Source: Pseudomonadota bacterium
GTDB taxonomy: Bacteria; Pseudomonadota; Gammaproteobacteria; Pseudomonadales; Moraxellaceae
Assembly (NCBI GenBank): GCA_023393635.1
Contig: JAEWKT010000016.1
Location: 62,001 to 126,000, forward strand
Direction of reading: 5' to 3'
DNA: 64,000 nt
Part shown: piece by piece, positions 35,089-43,610 of the stretch
How positions within the stretch are numbered: position 1 is the first letter of the stretch
How the letters are laid out: the number at the start of each line of letters is the position of its first letter
Translations under genes and position numbers: made by a program
The notes under the pieces: generated by a model
The model's input: the letters and a program-made list of their open reading frames with translations, nothing else
The model's database searches: none
Told to the model about the DNA's origin: nothing

Positions 35089-36144
35089 ATGTCACTGCCA
35101 CGTTTTAGTGTGTTGATGTTGTCATTGTCAGTGGCAATTGCGGGGTGTAGTAGCTTTCCCAAAAAGAAAAATGACCTTAAAGATACAGGTCCACAGCGCA
35201 GCGAACAGGCTTACTATGAGTCTGCCCAAAAAAGTTTAAAGCGTGGACAATATACTGAGGCCAATAAATCTCTTGAAGCACTGGACACCTATTACCCTAC
35301 TGGTGCTTACACCGAGCAAGCCCAGCTAGATTTAATGTATTCACGTTTTCAGCAAAGCGATTACCCAGGCGTGATCACTGCGGCTGAACGTTTTATTCGC
35401 ATGTATCCAAATAACCCACAACTGGATTATGCTTATTATATTCGTGGCGTTGCCAACATGGAGCAACATTACGATGGCTTGTTGCGTTATACCAACCTTG
35501 ATCAATCCCATCGTGATGTCAACTATTTACGTCTTGCTTATACTAACCTGCGTGAATTTGTACAACGCTTCCCAAGCAGCCGTTATGCAGTAGATGCAGC
35601 ACAGCGGATGCAACATATCAATCAGGAATTGGCCGAAAGCGAAATGAACATCGCGCGCTTTAATTTAAAGCGTCAGGCATGGCTGGCTGCAGTTCAACGT
35701 GGTCGCTGGGTGGTCGAATACTATCCGCAAACCCCACAAATTCCAGAAGCCTTAGCCACTATTGTTTATGGTTACCAAAAGCTGGGTGATCAGCAAACGG
35801 CCAATCAGTATCTTGAGATTATTCGTGCCAATTACCCCAGATTAATTAAAGGTAATAGCGTTGATTTAAATGCAGCACGCGGTAAAGCCTCCTGGGTTAA
35901 TCGGGCTACTTTAGGTATTTTTGGTCGCGAAGCCCAATCTTTTGTACCCAAAAATGCACGTGATGCCAATGTGGTCGTGCCCGAAGCGGCCAGTCCTGCG
36001 ACTAGCGATGAATTATCATCAGAGCAAATTCAGCCTGATGTATCACCAGCAACCCTGGATAATGCAGTACAACCATCCACTGTACCTAGCATTGGCTTAG
36101 GTCTGCCTAGTGCCACCTCACCGCAAGATGAACGCAACCCTTAA
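35089..36144 (+). CDS. bamD: Outer membrane protein assembly factor BamD
   Basis: Essential lipoprotein of the BAM complex that recognises the C-terminal signal of outer-membrane proteins. The signal ends IAGC (Cys20). Five TPR-like repeats follow, from EQAYYESAQKSLKRGQYTEA through YPTGAYTEQAQLDLMYSRFQ and FPSSRYAVDAAQRM to QIPEALATIVYGYQKLGD. The last 100 residues or so are a Ser/Pro/Ala-rich tail not found in E. coli BamD (245 aa). The start at 35089 has GAGGAG upstream; an earlier TTG is rejected. Divergent from rluD by 75 bp. Confidence 0.95.
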   Translation: MSLPRFSVLMLSLSVAIAGCSSFPKKKNDLKDTGPQRSEQAYYESAQKSLKRGQYTEANKSLEALDTYYPTGAYTEQAQLDLMYSRFQQSDYPGVITAAERFIRMYPNNPQLDYAYYIRGVANMEQHYDGLLRYTNLDQSHRDVNYLRLAYTNLREFVQRFPSSRYAVDAAQRMQHINQELAESEMNIARFNLKRQAWLAAVQRGRWVVEYYPQTPQIPEALATIVYGYQKLGDQQTANQYLEIIRANYPRLIKGNSVDLNAARGKASWVNRATLGIFGREAQSFVPKNARDANVVVPEAASPATSDELSSEQIQPDVSPATLDNAVQPSTVPSIGLGLPSATSPQDERNP

Positions 36145-36163
36145 GCTCCATTAACACCAAGCA

Positions 36164-36206
36164 TTAAAAATAGCCGCGCTGCTTTAAGTATCGGCTATTT
36201 TTTTTA
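36164..36206 (+). terminator. Rho-independent terminator after bamD
   Basis: Stem AAAAATAGCCG (36166-36176) / CGGCTATTTTT (36192-36202) with a 15-nt loop, continuing into a T-run of eight. Confidence 0.8.
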
Positions 36207-36286
36207 GCCCTATTGTCCTGACCGAATATGCTATGATTGATATACTGTAATGGCTTGATGCGCTTGTTGCAGCCAGAGGGCAATTG

Positions 36287-38218
36287 ATGGCAATTCCACA
36301 ACACACCATTGACCAGATACTGGATCGAATTGATCTGGTAGAGCTGATTGGTAGCCGCATCAAACTTAAAAAAGCAGGGAAAACCTATAGTGCCTGCTGC
36401 CCTTTTCATCAGGAAAAAACCCCTTCTTTTAATGTAGACCGCCATAAAGGGTTTTATCATTGCTTTGGCTGTCAGGCTTCAGGCAATGCCATTGGTTTCT
36501 TGATGGACTATGAAAACCGCAGCTTTATTGATGTGATTAAAGACCTGTCACAGCAATCGGGTATTGAACTACCCAAAAGCTCGCAAGAAGACAGCAATAA
36601 ATTCAACTATAAGCGCAGCAAACCTGCCCAATTAGTAGCCACGCCACTGGCAACCAGACCAGCAACGACAACTTCTGCTCAAAAAAACAGGGCTGATGCG
36701 CCCAATATTGATCCATTTGATATCGACAATAACAGCTCGTCTGATCATACCTTAACGCTTGATGACCTATGGCAAGCAGATTCTATAGCAGCGCAAGATG
36801 CAAGCAATTCATCCGCACCCCAAGAAGGCAACCTATACGACTTACTGGAGCAGGTCGCCCAGTTTTATCAGGCTAATCTTGGTCAAAACAGTAGCGCACA
36901 AGCCTATTTAAATAGCCGTGGCTTAGATGATAAAGCCTGTGAGTATTGGCGTTTAGGTTATGCGCCCAGTGACTGGCAACACTTGCAGCAGTATTTCCCA
37001 CAAGAGGTTGAAGGCCTAAAAACTGTTGGCTTAATTCGTGAAAGTGACAAAGGTCGCAGCTACGACTTGTTGCGTGAACGAATCATTTTCCCTATTCGGG
37101 ACAGCAAAGGACGCGTGGTTGGTTTTGGTGGCCGCGCCATGAGTGATGAGGTTAAACCCAAATACATTAACTCGCCCGAATCCGTTATTTTCCATAAAAG
37201 TCAGGTGTTATATGGCTTATATGAAGGTCGCAAAGCCCGTGCCAATCAATGGCTGATGGTGGAAGGCTATATGGACGTGATTGCCCTACAGCAAGCAGGC
37301 ATTTCTGGTGCAGTGGCCTCCCTAGGTACTGCCACCAATGTCGAACACCTAAACACCCTGTTTAAGCAAAGCAATAAAATCACTTTGGCGTTTGATGGTG
37401 ATAGCGCAGGGCAGCGCGCCGCTTGGCGCACCTTAGAGCTTGCCATGCCTGTACTTAGCGATGGCCGTGAATTGCGCTTTTTAGTCTTGCCAGAACAGCA
37501 TGATCCTGATTCCTTAATTCGAATGGAAGGTCTGGCGGGTTTTAAACGTCGTATTGAACAGTCACCGCCCTTATCTGATTTTTTGTTTGCCAGCCTTGCC
37601 CAACAAATTGATATTAAGTCGCCAGAAGGCAAAAGCCGCTTGATGCAAGAAGCCAGAGCATTCATTACATTATTACCGCCGCAAGGTAGTTTTAAACGCT
37701 TGCTTGAGCAATCCTTACGCGAGCGTTTAGGTTTAGGCTGGAACAAAAAGCCTCAGGCACATCAACAGTTATTGTCTTTTGAGCAAAGTTGCAGCTTGGA
37801 AGAAAAAGCCTTACTGCTGTTATTGCAATACCCAGCCCTGTTCAACCAAATGACTGACCTGATAGAACTTGCTGATGCCAACCACGCTTTTGGTCGCGCG
37901 CTGTACTTAATGCAGCAGGCCGAAGAAGAATTGCCTGACGATCCAGAACAATGTCTATATTTTATGTTAGGCGCCTGGCCAAACGAGCAAGAACGCAACA
38001 AACTGTGTCACTTACTGGATGCGATAGATATGGGCGTGTATGTGCAGCAACCTGAGCGCCTGGATGGCTTGTGTCAGGAATTGGTGCTGCAACTTACTGA
38101 GCAATATTTGCGTAAAAAAATGAGTATGGCCAGTTCCATACAAGCAAGGCAGGATCTTAGCACCCAACTATTAGAAATACGCAAGAAAATTTATTACCGC
38201 GATGTCGATGCGCTTTAA
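36287..38218 (+). CDS. dnaG: DNA primase DnaG
   Basis: Synthesises RNA primers at the replication fork. The zinc domain has CCPFHQEKTPSF and HCFGCQASGN (about 37-66). The RNA-polymerase core carries the TOPRIM acidic motifs VEGYMDVIAL (325-334) and FDGDSAG near 370. A C-terminal DnaB-binding region follows. Residues about 98-182 form a low-complexity Ser/Thr/Asp/Asn-rich stretch between zinc and core domains that E. coli DnaG lacks, giving 643 residues instead of 581. ATG at 36287 with AGAGGG upstream; a TTG precedes it in frame. The usual rpsU and rpoD neighbours are absent. Confidence 0.96.
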   Translation: MAIPQHTIDQILDRIDLVELIGSRIKLKKAGKTYSACCPFHQEKTPSFNVDRHKGFYHCFGCQASGNAIGFLMDYENRSFIDVIKDLSQQSGIELPKSSQEDSNKFNYKRSKPAQLVATPLATRPATTTSAQKNRADAPNIDPFDIDNNSSSDHTLTLDDLWQADSIAAQDASNSSAPQEGNLYDLLEQVAQFYQANLGQNSSAQAYLNSRGLDDKACEYWRLGYAPSDWQHLQQYFPQEVEGLKTVGLIRESDKGRSYDLLRERIIFPIRDSKGRVVGFGGRAMSDEVKPKYINSPESVIFHKSQVLYGLYEGRKARANQWLMVEGYMDVIALQQAGISGAVASLGTATNVEHLNTLFKQSNKITLAFDGDSAGQRAAWRTLELAMPVLSDGRELRFLVLPEQHDPDSLIRMEGLAGFKRRIEQSPPLSDFLFASLAQQIDIKSPEGKSRLMQEARAFITLLPPQGSFKRLLEQSLRERLGLGWNKKPQAHQQLLSFEQSCSLEEKALLLLLQYPALFNQMTDLIELADANHAFGRALYLMQQAEEELPDDPEQCLYFMLGAWPNEQERNKLCHLLDAIDMGVYVQQPERLDGLCQELVLQLTEQYLRKKMSMASSIQARQDLSTQLLEIRKKIYYRDVDAL

Positions 38219-38641
38219 TCTTTCTGTATTCGCTTATAAATAGTTTTTATTAATTAATATCGTACCTCAGCCTGCCAAACCTCATGAATATTAAAAGTTA
38301 AGCTTTTTCCCCGCATTTAAACCAGCTCAGTATTTTAATTTCCAACGCATGGAACGGCATTAGCAAATGGACGTTAAGAAAATCAATAATATCAGCCGTT
38401 AAAAAATGAAATCTGTTTGAGCGGAGCGAGTTCTTTCATTTTAGGCTGATGTTGATGATTTTTAGTTCGGTTGCGTCGCCTTGATTTTTTGCTTCTTTTA
38501 TATCAAGAAAAAAGAAGATAGAAACTCGTGATGGCCTGTAAATTAAAACCGAGAAGACTCCGTCGTGCAAAAAAACTGATGCCATTCTGTGCAATATTAA
38601 TGATTAAACAGCATTATCCAAGAAAACATGCCAACAAAAAC
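38219..38641. repeat. 423-bp convergent 3' region with candidate intergenic repeat element
   Basis: Lies between the ends of dnaG and hemA. AAAATGAAA (38403-38411) pairs with TTTCATTTT (38434-38442) around a GC-rich centre with gagcggagcgag. About 50 bp on, CTTCTTTT (38492-38499) pairs with AAAAGAAG (38510-38517), interleaved with CTTGAT (38480-38485) / ATCAAG (38502-38507). Such compound hairpins, different in composition from the flanks, look like a dispersed intergenic palindromic repeat that may act as a convergent terminator. No coding frame is evident. Confidence 0.45.
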
Positions 38642-39907
38642 TTAATCTTCTTTCTCAATAGCCAGTTCCTGTAGTGTCCATTCCAGCACTTCAGGATTAT
38701 CGTGCATGGCAGCTTGCCGTACCATTTGCGAAGGGGCATGCGCCAGTTTGGCCGCCAAATTATTGGCCAAGCGTTGCATCACTTGCTCGGGGTTTTGACC
38801 CTGATTCAGCATTTGTTTGGCTTTTTCAAGTTCGCTCAGCTTTAACTGCTCAACATGCTTGCGATAAGCCACTATATACGGTGTGGCTTGCTCACTGCGC
38901 TGTTGGCGAATGTATTGCGCAGATAACTGACTTACCATCACTTCGGCCTCTAATGCCGCCTGCTGGCGTTGTGCCAAATTGCCATCAATGACGGTTTGCA
39001 AATGATCCACATCATACAAATAAACCCCATCAAGCTTTGCCACATTACGGTCAATATCCCGTGGCACTGCAAGGTCTACCATCAGCATGGGCTTATAACG
39101 CCGTTGTTTCAGCACGCGCTTGACATCACTGGCCTCGATAATCTGATGGCGGCTTCCCGTACAACTTGAAATAATATCTGCCTGGCCTAAAGCATAAGCC
39201 AACTGCTCAAAAGGAACAATCTCAACAGCTAAGCGACTTTTTAGCTCATCGGCCAATAGCATGGCCCGATCCGCACTACGATTGCAAATAAGCAGCTTAC
39301 CAATCCCTTGATCGACCAAATGCCGAGCCACCAGCGTATTCATTTCACCCGCAGCCACAATAAGCGCCGTGGTTTCGCTCAAGCGGCTAAATACCTGCTG
39401 CGCCAATTGCACCACTGCATAACCCATCGATACTGCCTGCTCACCCACTGCGGTTTCGGTGCGTACTTTTTTGGCGGCATAAAACGCATGATCAAACACA
39501 CGCCCAAACTGATGGCTTACCGTATTGGCCTCTTTTGCAAGCTGTAGGGCATTTTTAACCTGCCCAAAAATTTGTGGCTCACCCAATACCATCGAATCTA
39601 AACCACTGGCGACCCGAATAATATGATTAATTGCTGCTTCGTTATCAAATTGATAAACATGCTGCAACAGATTATCACGCCTTAAGCCATTAAAATGAGC
39701 TAGCCAATCAAGTACCCTATCAGGGTGTTCAGTTAAGGCATAAATTTCGGTACGATTACAGGTGGAAAGGATAACCACATCATTTATTTGGCAAAAAGCA
39801 CACGCATCCTGTAGCGCATCGGCTAAGCGCTCAGATGTAAAGGCTACTTTTTCTCTTAAGTCTACAGATGCTGTAGTATGGTTAACGCCTAGCGCGAAGA
39901 AACCCAT
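38642..39907 (-). CDS. hemA: Glutamyl-tRNA reductase
   Basis: First committed step of the C5 haem pathway: NADPH-dependent reduction of Glu-tRNA to glutamate-1-semialdehyde. The N-terminal catalytic domain begins GFFALGVNHTTASVDLREKVAF and contains the active-site cysteine in LSTCNRTEIYA (Cys50). GLDSMVLGEPQIFGQVK follows, then the NADPH domain (ALIVAAGEMNTLVARHL) and a C-terminal helical dimerisation domain. The 421-residue length is normal. It is divergent from the TPR gene and lolB-ispE, a conserved layout; hemB lies elsewhere in this window. Confidence 0.97.
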   Translation of the reverse strand: MGFFALGVNHTTASVDLREKVAFTSERLADALQDACAFCQINDVVILSTCNRTEIYALTEHPDRVLDWLAHFNGLRRDNLLQHVYQFDNEAAINHIIRVASGLDSMVLGEPQIFGQVKNALQLAKEANTVSHQFGRVFDHAFYAAKKVRTETAVGEQAVSMGYAVVQLAQQVFSRLSETTALIVAAGEMNTLVARHLVDQGIGKLLICNRSADRAMLLADELKSRLAVEIVPFEQLAYALGQADIISSCTGSRHQIIEASDVKRVLKQRRYKPMLMVDLAVPRDIDRNVAKLDGVYLYDVDHLQTVIDGNLAQRQQAALEAEVMVSQLSAQYIRQQRSEQATPYIVAYRKHVEQLKLSELEKAKQMLNQGQNPEQVMQRLANNLAAKLAHAPSQMVRQAAMHDNPEVLEWTLQELAIEKED

Positions 39908-39990
39908 ATTGCGTGGATTACCGCTAAAAAATATATGCTATTGTGCGTTATCCACACTATAAACTCAAACAATTCAGAGTAGGATTTACC

Positions 39991-41670
39991 TTGCAGCTAT
40001 CTTTTCCCCTTAGTTGTGATACACAAAGCCAGCGGCGGTATTTTTATTGCCTGTTGCTAGGGGGAATTATCATTTTTCAGCCAGCCTATGCATTTAAACG
40101 TAGTGCCACGCCCATTGAAACTGCTGATGATCATTTTAGCCGCAGCATGGAAGCAGAATTTTTACTGGCAAGACAACAACCAGAAAAAGCCGTGGCAATT
40201 TATCAGCAAATGGCGTTTGAAACCTTAACACCAATTATTCTGGAACGTGCCTTAACCGTTTCTATTGATGCCCAGGACAATAACACTGCATTAAAAATTG
40301 CTCAGCATTGGGTAAACCATGAACCTCAGGATACCCCTGCTCAATTCTATTTGGCGCATTTAGCACTCAAAACGCATGACTACCCCTTGGCTGCACAGGT
40401 ACTGGATAAAATTTTAAGTGCTGATGCCGATGTTGCCCTCGATCAGGTATTGGCAGGTATTTACCCTGAAAATGAAACCGATCGGCAAGAGCTACTTAAT
40501 GCACTGATTCACCTGGATATTCACAACAATCCGTCGCTTTTGGTACTGATTGCAGGTTTACAAGCCCAAAGTGGCCAGCTAGATGATGCGTTAAAGCGCA
40601 TTAATCGTGCCTTAAAAAAACGTCCCGATGTCACTGCGTTTATGACCCTAAAAGCCAATATTTTAATTGCCCAAAATAAACATACCGAGCTACAGCAGTG
40701 GCTAGACAAGCAATCACGGGTGCAAAAAAACAATAAAACATTGCAACTTTTTGAAGTGCGCTACCTGCTTAAACAAGAGAAACAGCAAAAAGCCCTTAAA
40801 AAACTAGATGCCATGACGCAGCACTGGCCAGATGACATTGAAATTTTATTGCTGGCAGGCTTAGTCAGTATTGATGAGGCACAGCATGACAAAGCCGACC
40901 AGTACTTGCATCGTTTGTTGCTGCAAGAAACCCATATGGATCAGGCATATTACTATCTGGGTATTAATGCGCAACGACAACAAAAGCTCGACCTGGCTGC
41001 CAATTATTATAAAAAAGTTGAAGGCACCCTGTATCAAAGTGCGCAAAAGAAATTAGCTGTGATGCTGGTAGACCAGCAATTGCTTGGTCAAGCCATTGCC
41101 TATCTAACTCAGGAACGTGTCAATCATCCTGACCAAGCCAGCTTCTTATATCAATTACAAGTACAGCTTTTAAAAGATAATGATCAAAAAAATGCTGCAC
41201 GACGCTTGCTGGACGAAGCTTTAAAAAATATTCCTGATGACCCTGAGCTGATCTATGCACGGGTTTTATTATTGCAACCCGATGAGCAAGCATTACTGGA
41301 TCAGGAGCTTGAGCGACTGCTTACCATTGAACCAAACAGCCCAACTTACCTCAACGCTTACGCTTATACCTTAGCCACGCAAAATCGCCGTTTGGCTGAT
41401 GCACGGCAATTGGCTGAGCGCGCCAATGCCCTTGCACCCAATCAGGCTGCTATTTTGGATACGCTAGGGTTGGTTGCATTTTTGCAAAAAGACTACGACT
41501 TCGCAGTGCAAGTATTGCAAAAAGCACTGAGTCTGGGTGACAACCTCAATATAGCACTGCGCTTGGCCAAAACTTATCAGGCTCAAGGTGACACAACAGC
41601 ATTGGAAGCCTTAAGAGATCAGCTCAATACCAAATATCCTGATGAAATGCAGGTCGTTAAGTTGCCTTAG
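39991..41670 (+). CDS. TPR-repeat protein, exported, between hemA and lolB
   Basis: Protein of about 559 residues made mostly of tetratricopeptide repeats, including AEFLLARQQPEKAVAIYQQMA, DDALKRINRALKKRPD, DLAANYYKKVEGTLY, ADARQLAERANALAPNQAAILDTLGLVAF and DYDFAVQVLQKALSLGD. A hydrophobic segment near the N-terminus (YCLLLGGIIIFQPAYA) is a likely signal peptide, so it acts in the periplasm or at the outer membrane. The start is probably the TTG at 39991, which has AGGA 7 nt upstream; a GTG at 39943 is possible. Homologues occupy this position in pseudomonads; the function is unknown, but the link to lolB suggests envelope work. Confidence 0.85.
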   Translation: MQLSFPLSCDTQSQRRYFYCLLLGGIIIFQPAYAFKRSATPIETADDHFSRSMEAEFLLARQQPEKAVAIYQQMAFETLTPIILERALTVSIDAQDNNTALKIAQHWVNHEPQDTPAQFYLAHLALKTHDYPLAAQVLDKILSADADVALDQVLAGIYPENETDRQELLNALIHLDIHNNPSLLVLIAGLQAQSGQLDDALKRINRALKKRPDVTAFMTLKANILIAQNKHTELQQWLDKQSRVQKNNKTLQLFEVRYLLKQEKQQKALKKLDAMTQHWPDDIEILLLAGLVSIDEAQHDKADQYLHRLLLQETHMDQAYYYLGINAQRQQKLDLAANYYKKVEGTLYQSAQKKLAVMLVDQQLLGQAIAYLTQERVNHPDQASFLYQLQVQLLKDNDQKNAARRLLDEALKNIPDDPELIYARVLLLQPDEQALLDQELERLLTIEPNSPTYLNAYAYTLATQNRRLADARQLAERANALAPNQAAILDTLGLVAFLQKDYDFAVQVLQKALSLGDNLNIALRLAKTYQAQGDTTALEALRDQLNTKYPDEMQVVKLP

Positions 41671-41726
41671 TATTCTGGTTTTAGTTTTCTGATTTTAGTC
41701 TTCTGGTTTTAGCATCCTGATTCATG
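41671..41726 (+). repeat. 14-nt tandem repeat, four copies
   Basis: Directly after the TPR gene stop: units at 41671-41684, 41685-41698, 41699-41712 and a degenerate copy at 41713-41726. The consensus is tNttctggttttag. The array lies within the 136-bp leader of lolB. Confidence 0.75.
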
Positions 41727-41806
41727 CTAAAAAATCACAAAAAGCAATCCACCTGAATCCATGGCTGCCTTACAATACGCCTAATTTAAATGAACTCATT
41801 CAAACC

Positions 41807-42424
41807 ATGCTATTAACTTATCCCTCATTAAATGTTTCGCGCTGGCCTTTTATTTTTTTCAGTTGTCTCAGCCTTGGTTTAGTGGGCTGCCAACATACTA
41901 TTAAAGCACCTGTGCTTGCCACGCCTATTCCTGAGCAGCAACAAGTAACCCTGCAATTTAGCATTGGCGGCAAAATTGGCGTGCGCACACCACAGCAAAA
42001 TGGCAGTGCTTTTTATGCATGGACACAAGTTAATGATCACTTTGCCATCGACCTCACTGGGGCACTCGGTATTGGGCAAACCCGAATTGAAGGCATACCA
42101 GGCCAGGTTAGCTTAACCAGTGCCAAAACAGGCACACTACAAGCAAGCACGCCAGAAGAACTGCTTGAGCAAGCCACAGGCTGGCAGGCGCCTATTTCTC
42201 ATCTCGTTAGCTGGATACAAGGCAAACCTGCTACTGCGAGTGCTAAAGTGCAAGCAGATGCGCAACATCGGCCAAGCCAGCTTAACGAAGATGGCTGGAA
42301 CGTACAATTTAGTTATTTAGACAATAATGTCCTGCCACAAAAACTATTAATGACCCAGGCTCTGGACAATGGTGAAAACAAAGTGACACTGACGATTCAA
42401 ACACGCACGGATGCTGCACAGTAA
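41807..42424 (+). CDS. lolB: Outer-membrane lipoprotein receptor LolB
   Basis: Takes lipoproteins from the periplasmic carrier LolA and inserts them in the outer membrane. The signal peptide ends LVGC (Cys28). The LolB fold is suggested by FSIGGKIGVRTPQQNGSAFYAW, FAIDLTGALGIGQTRIEG and the ELLEQATGWQAPISHLVSWIQGKP region, which carries the conserved protruding-loop neighbourhood. The 205-residue length is normal. Its stop overlaps the ispE start by one base (TAATG), so the two are translationally coupled, as in many gammaproteobacteria. Confidence 0.94.
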   Translation: MLLTYPSLNVSRWPFIFFSCLSLGLVGCQHTIKAPVLATPIPEQQQVTLQFSIGGKIGVRTPQQNGSAFYAWTQVNDHFAIDLTGALGIGQTRIEGIPGQVSLTSAKTGTLQASTPEELLEQATGWQAPISHLVSWIQGKPATASAKVQADAQHRPSQLNEDGWNVQFSYLDNNVLPQKLLMTQALDNGENKVTLTIQTRTDAAQ

Positions 42425-43260
42425 TGAATCAGCTCACGCTACACTCCCCTGCCAAACTAAACCTGTTTTTACATATCACATCACAACGCGCAGACGGCTA
42501 TCACAACTTGCAGTCTGTCTTTCAGCTGATTGATTTGTGCGATGTGATGCATTTTGATATTAGTCATCAGACCTTGTCTATTAACGCAGTCGATAATGTA
42601 GCTTATGATCAGAACATTAGCTTAAAAGCTGCACAGTTACTTCAGCAACACACCAAATATCAGGGTGGGTGTCATATCCACATTGAAAAAAATATTCCTA
42701 TTGGCGGCGGCCTGGGTGGTGGTTCATCCAATGCGGCCACCACGCTACTTGCACTCAACAGTTTATGGCAAACTGGCTTAACTTTGGCCCAACTTGCCAG
42801 GCTTGGTTTGCAGCTTGGTGCCGATGTGCCCGTTTTTATTCTTGGACAAAACGCATGGGCAGAAGGTGTGGGTGAACAGCTCACCGCGGTTGAATTACCC
42901 AAAACTGACTATATAGTGCTCAAGCCTGATTGTTTTATCAGCACTAAGCAACTTTTTTCACAAGAATCATTGACAAGGCACACGCCAGAAATTACATTTA
43001 CGACCTATCAGCAGTACCCACTGCAATGTGGTAATAATTTTGAAGCTCTGGCTCAACAATTATACCCACCTGTTGCAGAAGCATTAGCCTATCTCAACCA
43101 GTTTGGACAGGCACGCTTAACAGGAACTGGCTCATGTATTTTTGTTGCTGTTCAACCTGAACAAGACATCACATCCATATTGCAGCAAGCACCTTGCACA
43201 AGCTTTTTTTGTCATGGTTTGCAGCAATCGCCAGTTCACCGTCAGTTAGGGCTGTTGTAA
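42424..43260 (+). CDS. ispE: 4-diphosphocytidyl-2-C-methyl-D-erythritol kinase
   Basis: GHMP kinase of the MEP isoprenoid pathway; phosphorylates the 2-hydroxyl of CDP-ME. Motifs: SPAKLNLFLHITSQRADGYHNL at the N-terminus with the catalytic-side lysine, the ATP loop PIGGGLGGGSSNAA (about 94-107), LGADVPVF and LTGTGSCIFV near the C-terminus. The 278-residue length is normal. It couples to lolB by a one-base overlap and is followed 11 bp later by a tRNA-Gln gene, probably on the same transcript. ispG of the same pathway sits at the right edge of the window. Confidence 0.96.
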   Translation: MNQLTLHSPAKLNLFLHITSQRADGYHNLQSVFQLIDLCDVMHFDISHQTLSINAVDNVAYDQNISLKAAQLLQQHTKYQGGCHIHIEKNIPIGGGLGGGSSNAATTLLALNSLWQTGLTLAQLARLGLQLGADVPVFILGQNAWAEGVGEQLTAVELPKTDYIVLKPDCFISTKQLFSQESLTRHTPEITFTTYQQYPLQCGNNFEALAQQLYPPVAEALAYLNQFGQARLTGTGSCIFVAVQPEQDITSILQQAPCTSFFCHGLQQSPVHRQLGLL

Positions 43261-43271
43261 AGTTGTTAGAT

Positions 43272-43346
43272 AGGGGCGTCGCCAAGTGGTAAGGCACCGG
43301 GTTTTGATCTCGGCATCCGTTGGTTCGAATCCAGCCGCCCCTGCCA
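43272..43346 (+). tRNA. tRNA-Gln (anticodon TTG), copy 1
   Basis: 75-nt cloverleaf with encoded CCA. The acceptor AGGGGCG pairs with CGCCCCT, D-stem GCC/GGC, anticodon stem CCGGG/CTCGG around the loop TTTTGAT (anticodon TTG), and T-stem GTTGG/CCAGC around TTCGAAT; the discriminator is G. It starts 11 bp after the ispE stop with no clear promoter of its own, so it is probably processed from the lolB-ispE transcript. Confidence 0.97.
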
Positions 43347-43454
43347 TTTAATAGCTTAATATCTCAAAAATGGAACATAGTGTACTACGCGTCGTTTTGG
43401 GTGCAAGTCAGCAAATACATACTTTCTGCAAGCGCAGTTTTTATGTAAATTACC

Positions 43455-43483
43455 TTGACAGCCTAAAGCAATAATACTATAGT
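43455..43483 (+). promoter_or_regulatory. Sigma70-type promoter for tRNA-Gln copy 2 and probably prs
   Basis: Perfect TTGACA (43455-43460), 17-nt spacer, TATAGT (43478-43483), ending 12 bp before the mature tRNA start. This is the best sigma70 match in the window. No discriminating GC-rich stretch suggestive of stringent control is obvious. Confidence 0.8.
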
Positions 43484-43495
43484 TTCCGCCAATTT

Positions 43496-43570
43496 AGGGG
43501 CGTCGCCAAGTGGTAAGGCACCGGGTTTTGATCTCGGCATCCGTTGGTTCGAATCCAGCCGCCCCTGCCA
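43496..43570 (+). tRNA. tRNA-Gln (anticodon TTG), copy 2
   Basis: Identical over all 75 nt to the copy at 43272-43346, including the encoded CCA. It lies just downstream of a near-consensus promoter and 40 bp before prs, with no terminator between, so read-through into prs is likely. Confidence 0.97.
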
Positions 43571-43610
43571 TATTTTTTAAATTCCTTTCGTTATAATATC
43601 AGGGTGATTC

